A stretch of 64,000 nt of DNA. Origin: Lachnospiraceae bacterium. GTDB taxonomy: Bacteria; Bacillota; Clostridia; Lachnospirales; Lachnospiraceae. Shown here one piece after another: positions 61,991-64,000 of the stretch (position 1 is its first letter; each line of letters opens with the position of its first letter). The notes below the pieces were generated by a model, which searched no databases, was not told where the DNA came from, and was given only the letters and a program-made list of their open reading frames with translations. Position numbers and translations under genes: made by a program. The stretch covers positions 33,756 to 97,755 of the forward strand of contig JAAUZU010000040.1 of the NCBI GenBank assembly GCA_014804445.1, given 5' to 3'.

Positions 61991-62851
61991 TTACATGCTG
62001 CTCCGCATAAGCTTATGTATAAATTTGGGATTTAGGTTCCTGTCCCACTTACGCTTGTCCCGGACTGATTCGTTTGTTTTTGCAATGCTGCCGGCGACAG
62101 CTCCCAAGAAAATTTCTGCTGTTTCCTCCTTAAGGCTCTGTGCATACTGCTTTACCAGTTCCAGCGTATCCTTCAGGCTCTCTTTTGTGCAAACCGCCTT
62201 ATTCCGCCTTAGCGCCACCATTCCTAAATGTGTGGCAAAGTTCTGGATGTCCTTTGGTGCACGGTCCTTAAATACCTTCTGCAGCGGTGTGATCCAGTAC
62301 ATTTTATCTTTGATACCAATGGAAAAGAACGCTTTGAGCCGCCCTAAATAGACCTGTATCGTCCTTTTGGCAACTTGCAGAAGCTCCGCATACTTTTCAT
62401 AAAACAGTTCTACCCCAATATGATATCTCTTTCCGGCGCCTCCTATTTTGAGAAACTGCATAGCAAGGAGCTTCTCGTTTGCTTTAAGCTCCTTGAAAGC
62501 CTCATCATAAAAGATATCATGCCCTGTACTGATATAACCTTCCTTAACCGCTTCCGGATAGCTAAAATCGTTGTCAAGAATCGTAATGTCCCAATCCCCG
62601 TAATAGGCTTTTTTAAAGCATATCAGCCCTTTATCCGCCAAAGATAGCATTGTCACATAAAAGGTCTGGTATGACATGCCCGTTGCCTCGCACATGCTCC
62701 TATAATACACACCATGCACTTTCCCTGAATTGTCCTGATAATGGGACAATTCAATCAGGAAATCCACCTCTGCCTTTGTCAGATGACTCTGCAGCAGCTT
62801 GTCCAGCACGCTGTTCTTGAGCTTTTGCAACCTTTCCTCACCTACCTTCAT
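61991..62851 (-). CDS. Tandem winged-helix protein, candidate replication initiator
   Basis: A 286-residue protein with two similar DNA-binding units: LTKAEVDFLIELSHYQD...YYRSMCEATGMSYQTFYVTMLSLADKGLICF, and LKANEKLLAMQFLKIGG...YAELLQVAKRTIQVYLGRLKAFF. This is the layout of Rep_3-type plasmid initiators, though family membership is not certain. The ATG at 62851 lies inside the attR arm without a ribosome site; a TTG at 62830 after GAGG is an alternative. Iteron-like repeats lie downstream. Confidence 0.65.
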   Translation of the reverse strand: MKVGEERLQKLKNSVLDKLLQSHLTKAEVDFLIELSHYQDNSGKVHGVYYRSMCEATGMSYQTFYVTMLSLADKGLICFKKAYYGDWDITILDNDFSYPEAVKEGYISTGHDIFYDEAFKELKANEKLLAMQFLKIGGAGKRYHIGVELFYEKYAELLQVAKRTIQVYLGRLKAFFSIGIKDKMYWITPLQKVFKDRAPKDIQNFATHLGMVALRRNKAVCTKESLKDTLELVKQYAQSLKEETAEIFLGAVAGSIAKTNESVRDKRKWDRNLNPKFIHKLMRSSM

Positions 62852-62853
62852 AA

Positions 62854-62871
62854 TTTGTGTTTATGAAGGTA
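62854..62871. repeat. attR: right inverted arm plus core
   Basis: TTTGTGTTTATGAAGGT (62854-62870) mirrors the attL arm with one mismatch; the core GGTA is 62868-62871. Joined to attL it forms a near-palindromic attP. Confidence 0.85.
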
Positions 62872-63026
62872 TCGCAGAACAGAAAGCCAGAACCACGTAT
62901 GACAATATTCTCCGCCTGATTAAAGAGCCCGACGTCTGCGAACCGATTAAGTTCCTGCGCCAGAGGGAAATCGTGCACTTCCAGCGATTTGGTGAAGCGA
63001 ATCGGGAAGATTGTAGTAACCTTTAA
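62868..63026 (+). pseudogene. cotJC: CotJC manganese-catalase-like coat protein, 3' part
   Basis: Codons 137-188 of the split gene: G-IAEQKARTTYDNILRLIKEP, then DVCEPIKFLRQREIVHFQRFGEA and a short tail. It has no own start; the apparent ATG upstream lies within element DNA. The frame matches that of the 5' part at the GGT codon. The conserved REIVHFQRFGE carries a family metal ligand. The last residues (NREDCSNL) are shorter than and unlike the usual CotJC terminus. Confidence 0.93.
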
Positions 63027-63043
63027 CTAAATGTGAACTACGA

Positions 63044-64000
63044 TTACACCTTTTCTATAATTTCTTTAGCCCCATGGAAGGCAGCTAATTCCTCAATCGC
63101 AGCATCAATATTTTTATAACCATTAAAATCGGGATTGAATATATTTTTTTCTTTTATAATAAATTTTTGGGTTTTCCAATCCATCTTGCAATCTAAATAA
63201 CCGACAAATTGATTTCCTACAAGAATTGAAAGAGGCCATTTCATTCCCTTTTTTTTGAAATACTCAAAAGTAAAGGAATAATCGAAAAATGTTTCAAGCC
63301 AAGTTTTGTCTCTTACAATTATATCCATTGGTGATATAAGCCGAACTTCGCCGAAGTCCTCAGCCACTTCTCCATTTAGAAGCGGTATTTTGGAAGAATG
63401 GATATAGTAATTTTTACGACCGATTCTATATGAAAGTTTTAATATCTTCTTTTCAGATTCCAACTCTTCAAAAATGGGCAGAATATCAGCGGTCTTAAAC
63501 CCGGATAAATGAGAAACATGAACCGGATCAGTTACTCCTAATGAAGCTATTAGTTTTTCAACTATACACTTTATAGCCTGTTTTTCATCAATGGAGTCAT
63601 TTGTCCAATCGGAAAATCCTACTTTTTCTTTTAAAATATGGACAGGTTCTCTGAATGTTCCCGGATTTCTGCCGCAAGTCAACAGGTCTCCTCTGCGGCA
63701 TAATCTGTAAAAAGCACGGAATATAGGCAAATTATAGCTTTGGTCGTGTTCCCGCCTATATTTATCCCATTCATAAGATAAATTCAAATTCTCCCAAATT
63801 TGATTCGCAGTCAATCCATCAAATTCCATTAAACTTATCTTTAATTTCTTTTCTGCGGCTTGAATTTCAGGGCTGTCTCCCGCGGCAAGCCAGCTTTCAT
63901 CGGAAGATCCCCATCTCACAATGCCTTTTGTCGCTTTTCTGTATAATGAATATTCATTTTTTGGTACAAAAAACATATTCCGCTTAAATGTCCAGGTTTC
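63044..64000 (-). CDS. AlkZ/YcaQ-like winged-helix DNA glycosylase family protein (partial)
   Basis: An HTH_42-family protein, more than 318 residues. Recognisable parts are ITxNQIWENLNLSYEWDKYR-like N-terminal helices, CGRNPGTFREPVHIL, EVRLISPMDIIVRDKTWLETFFDYSFTFEYF and VGNQFVGYLDCKMDWKTQKF, matching the end of AlkZ-type enzymes that remove alkylated bases or unhook crosslinks. The frame is open through the right window edge (ETWTFKRN precedes the first ATG at 63976), so the true start is outside. It converges on cotJC and belongs to the host chromosome. Confidence 0.8.
   Translation of the reverse strand, partial: ETWTFKRNMFFVPKNEYSLYRKATKGIVRWGSSDESWLAAGDSPEIQAAEKKLKISLMEFDGLTANQIWENLNLSYEWDKYRREHDQSYNLPIFRAFYRLCRRGDLLTCGRNPGTFREPVHILKEKVGFSDWTNDSIDEKQAIKCIVEKLIASLGVTDPVHVSHLSGFKTADILPIFEELESEKKILKLSYRIGRKNYYIHSSKIPLLNGEVAEDFGEVRLISPMDIIVRDKTWLETFFDYSFTFEYFKKKGMKWPLSILVGNQFVGYLDCKMDWKTQKFIIKEKNIFNPDFNGYKNIDAAIEELAAFHGAKEIIEKV

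Larger units (their letters stand above)
32248..62870. mobile_element. 30.6-kb integrative conjugative element inserted in cotJC (possible sporulation intervening element)
   Basis: It is bounded by the GGTA core at 32248-32251 and 62868-62871 and by 17-bp inverted arms. It encodes a large serine recombinase at the left end, ParAB, an Xre switch, type I toxin-antitoxin units, a Tcp/Tn916-type transfer system, a candidate oriT, and a candidate iteron origin with initiator at the right end. The flanks are the two in-frame halves of one spore-coat gene, so boundaries are known to within a few bases. No antibiotic-resistance gene was seen. Excision competence is inferred from intact recombinase and att sites. 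Confidence 0.93.

Noticed and set aside
62799..62867. Upstream ATG for the cotJC 3' frame
   Set aside because: These codons are antisense to the initiator gene and lie within the element; homology to CotJC begins only after the GGT core.
32248..62870. Prophage interpretation of the cotJC insertion
   Set aside because: No capsid, portal, terminase or tail gene is seen; the module is a conjugative transfer system, with FtsK/TcpA, VirB4 and VirB6 homologues.
1..64000. tRNA or rRNA genes, including a tRNA attachment site
   Set aside because: None could be recognised; the element is inserted in a protein gene instead.

Overview
The window looks like the chromosome of a motile, spore-forming, gut-type member of the Lachnospiraceae (Clostridia). 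The supporting genes are cotJABC spore-coat genes, a monomeric [FeFe] hydrogenase, feoAB, a potABCD operon, chemotaxis-type genes, a sigma-28 (flagellar) promoter, and a mannoside/glucan ABC-transporter locus typical of gut carbohydrate users. No relative was looked up; this rests on gene content and sequence style.

Layout. 1-2.7 kb: partial tgt, a VanY-type D-Ala-D-Ala carboxypeptidase and aroC. 2.7-13.1 kb: one leftward sugar locus (binding protein, two permeases, two lipoproteins, GH130, DUF1861, GH13, LacI regulator) with a good sigma-A promoter and repeated operator-like boxes at its head. 13.2-24.1 kb: a sigma-28-controlled DUF5610-like gene, a lactonase-family propeller, potABCD, CheY plus a CheX-like protein, a Gly/Asp/Arg repeat protein, DUF5662, a GlgX-like protein that has lost its catalytic residues, and DUF1292. 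24.1-31.2 kb: UvrD-type helicase, gltX, [FeFe] hydrogenase, feoB-feoA. 31.3 kb: cotJA-cotJB-cotJC.

The main discovery is that cotJC is cut in two. Its first 137 codons end at 32250. Its last 51 codons lie at 62871-63026, in the same orientation, 30.6 kb away. Joining the halves at a shared GGTA core restores an in-frame 188-codon CotJC, close to the normal family length. The intervening DNA (about 32248-62867) is an integrative conjugative element. It carries a large serine recombinase next to the left end, and 17-bp inverted arms at both ends that form a near-palindromic attP when joined. This is the architecture of sporulation-gene intervening elements such as skin in sigK or SPbeta in spsM: the gene is silent in growing cells and could be rebuilt by excision in the mother cell, where loss of the element costs the lineage nothing. 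Here the interrupting DNA is a conjugative element rather than a prophage.

Inside the element, from left to right: recombinase and a small coupled ORF; ParB-ParA with a perfect 20-bp palindrome; YdjM-like membrane protein; a run of small Cys-rich or zinc-ribbon proteins; a cluster of tiny hydrophobic (holin-like) type I toxins on the minus strand, each facing a short plus-strand RNA with its own promoter and usually a terminator; an Xre repressor switch; accessory cargo (Mrr-like nuclease, lipoprotein, Rpn-tail fragments, DUF1016 nuclease, HicB); and then a complete transfer module read leftward in the same order as the tcp locus of Clostridium perfringens pCW3 (tyrosine recombinase, TcpA/FtsK, TcpC, TcpD, TcpE, TcpF/VirB4, TcpG/NlpC-P60, TcpH/VirB6). 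No classical relaxase is seen. The tyrosine recombinase at 56778-57614 is the best candidate for a TcpM-type relaxase, and the nested inverted repeats just upstream of it (57647-57805) are the best candidate oriT. At the right end, a tandem winged-helix protein next to four repeats spaced about 31 bp apart looks like an iteron replication origin, so the excised circle may replicate and be partitioned by ParAB.
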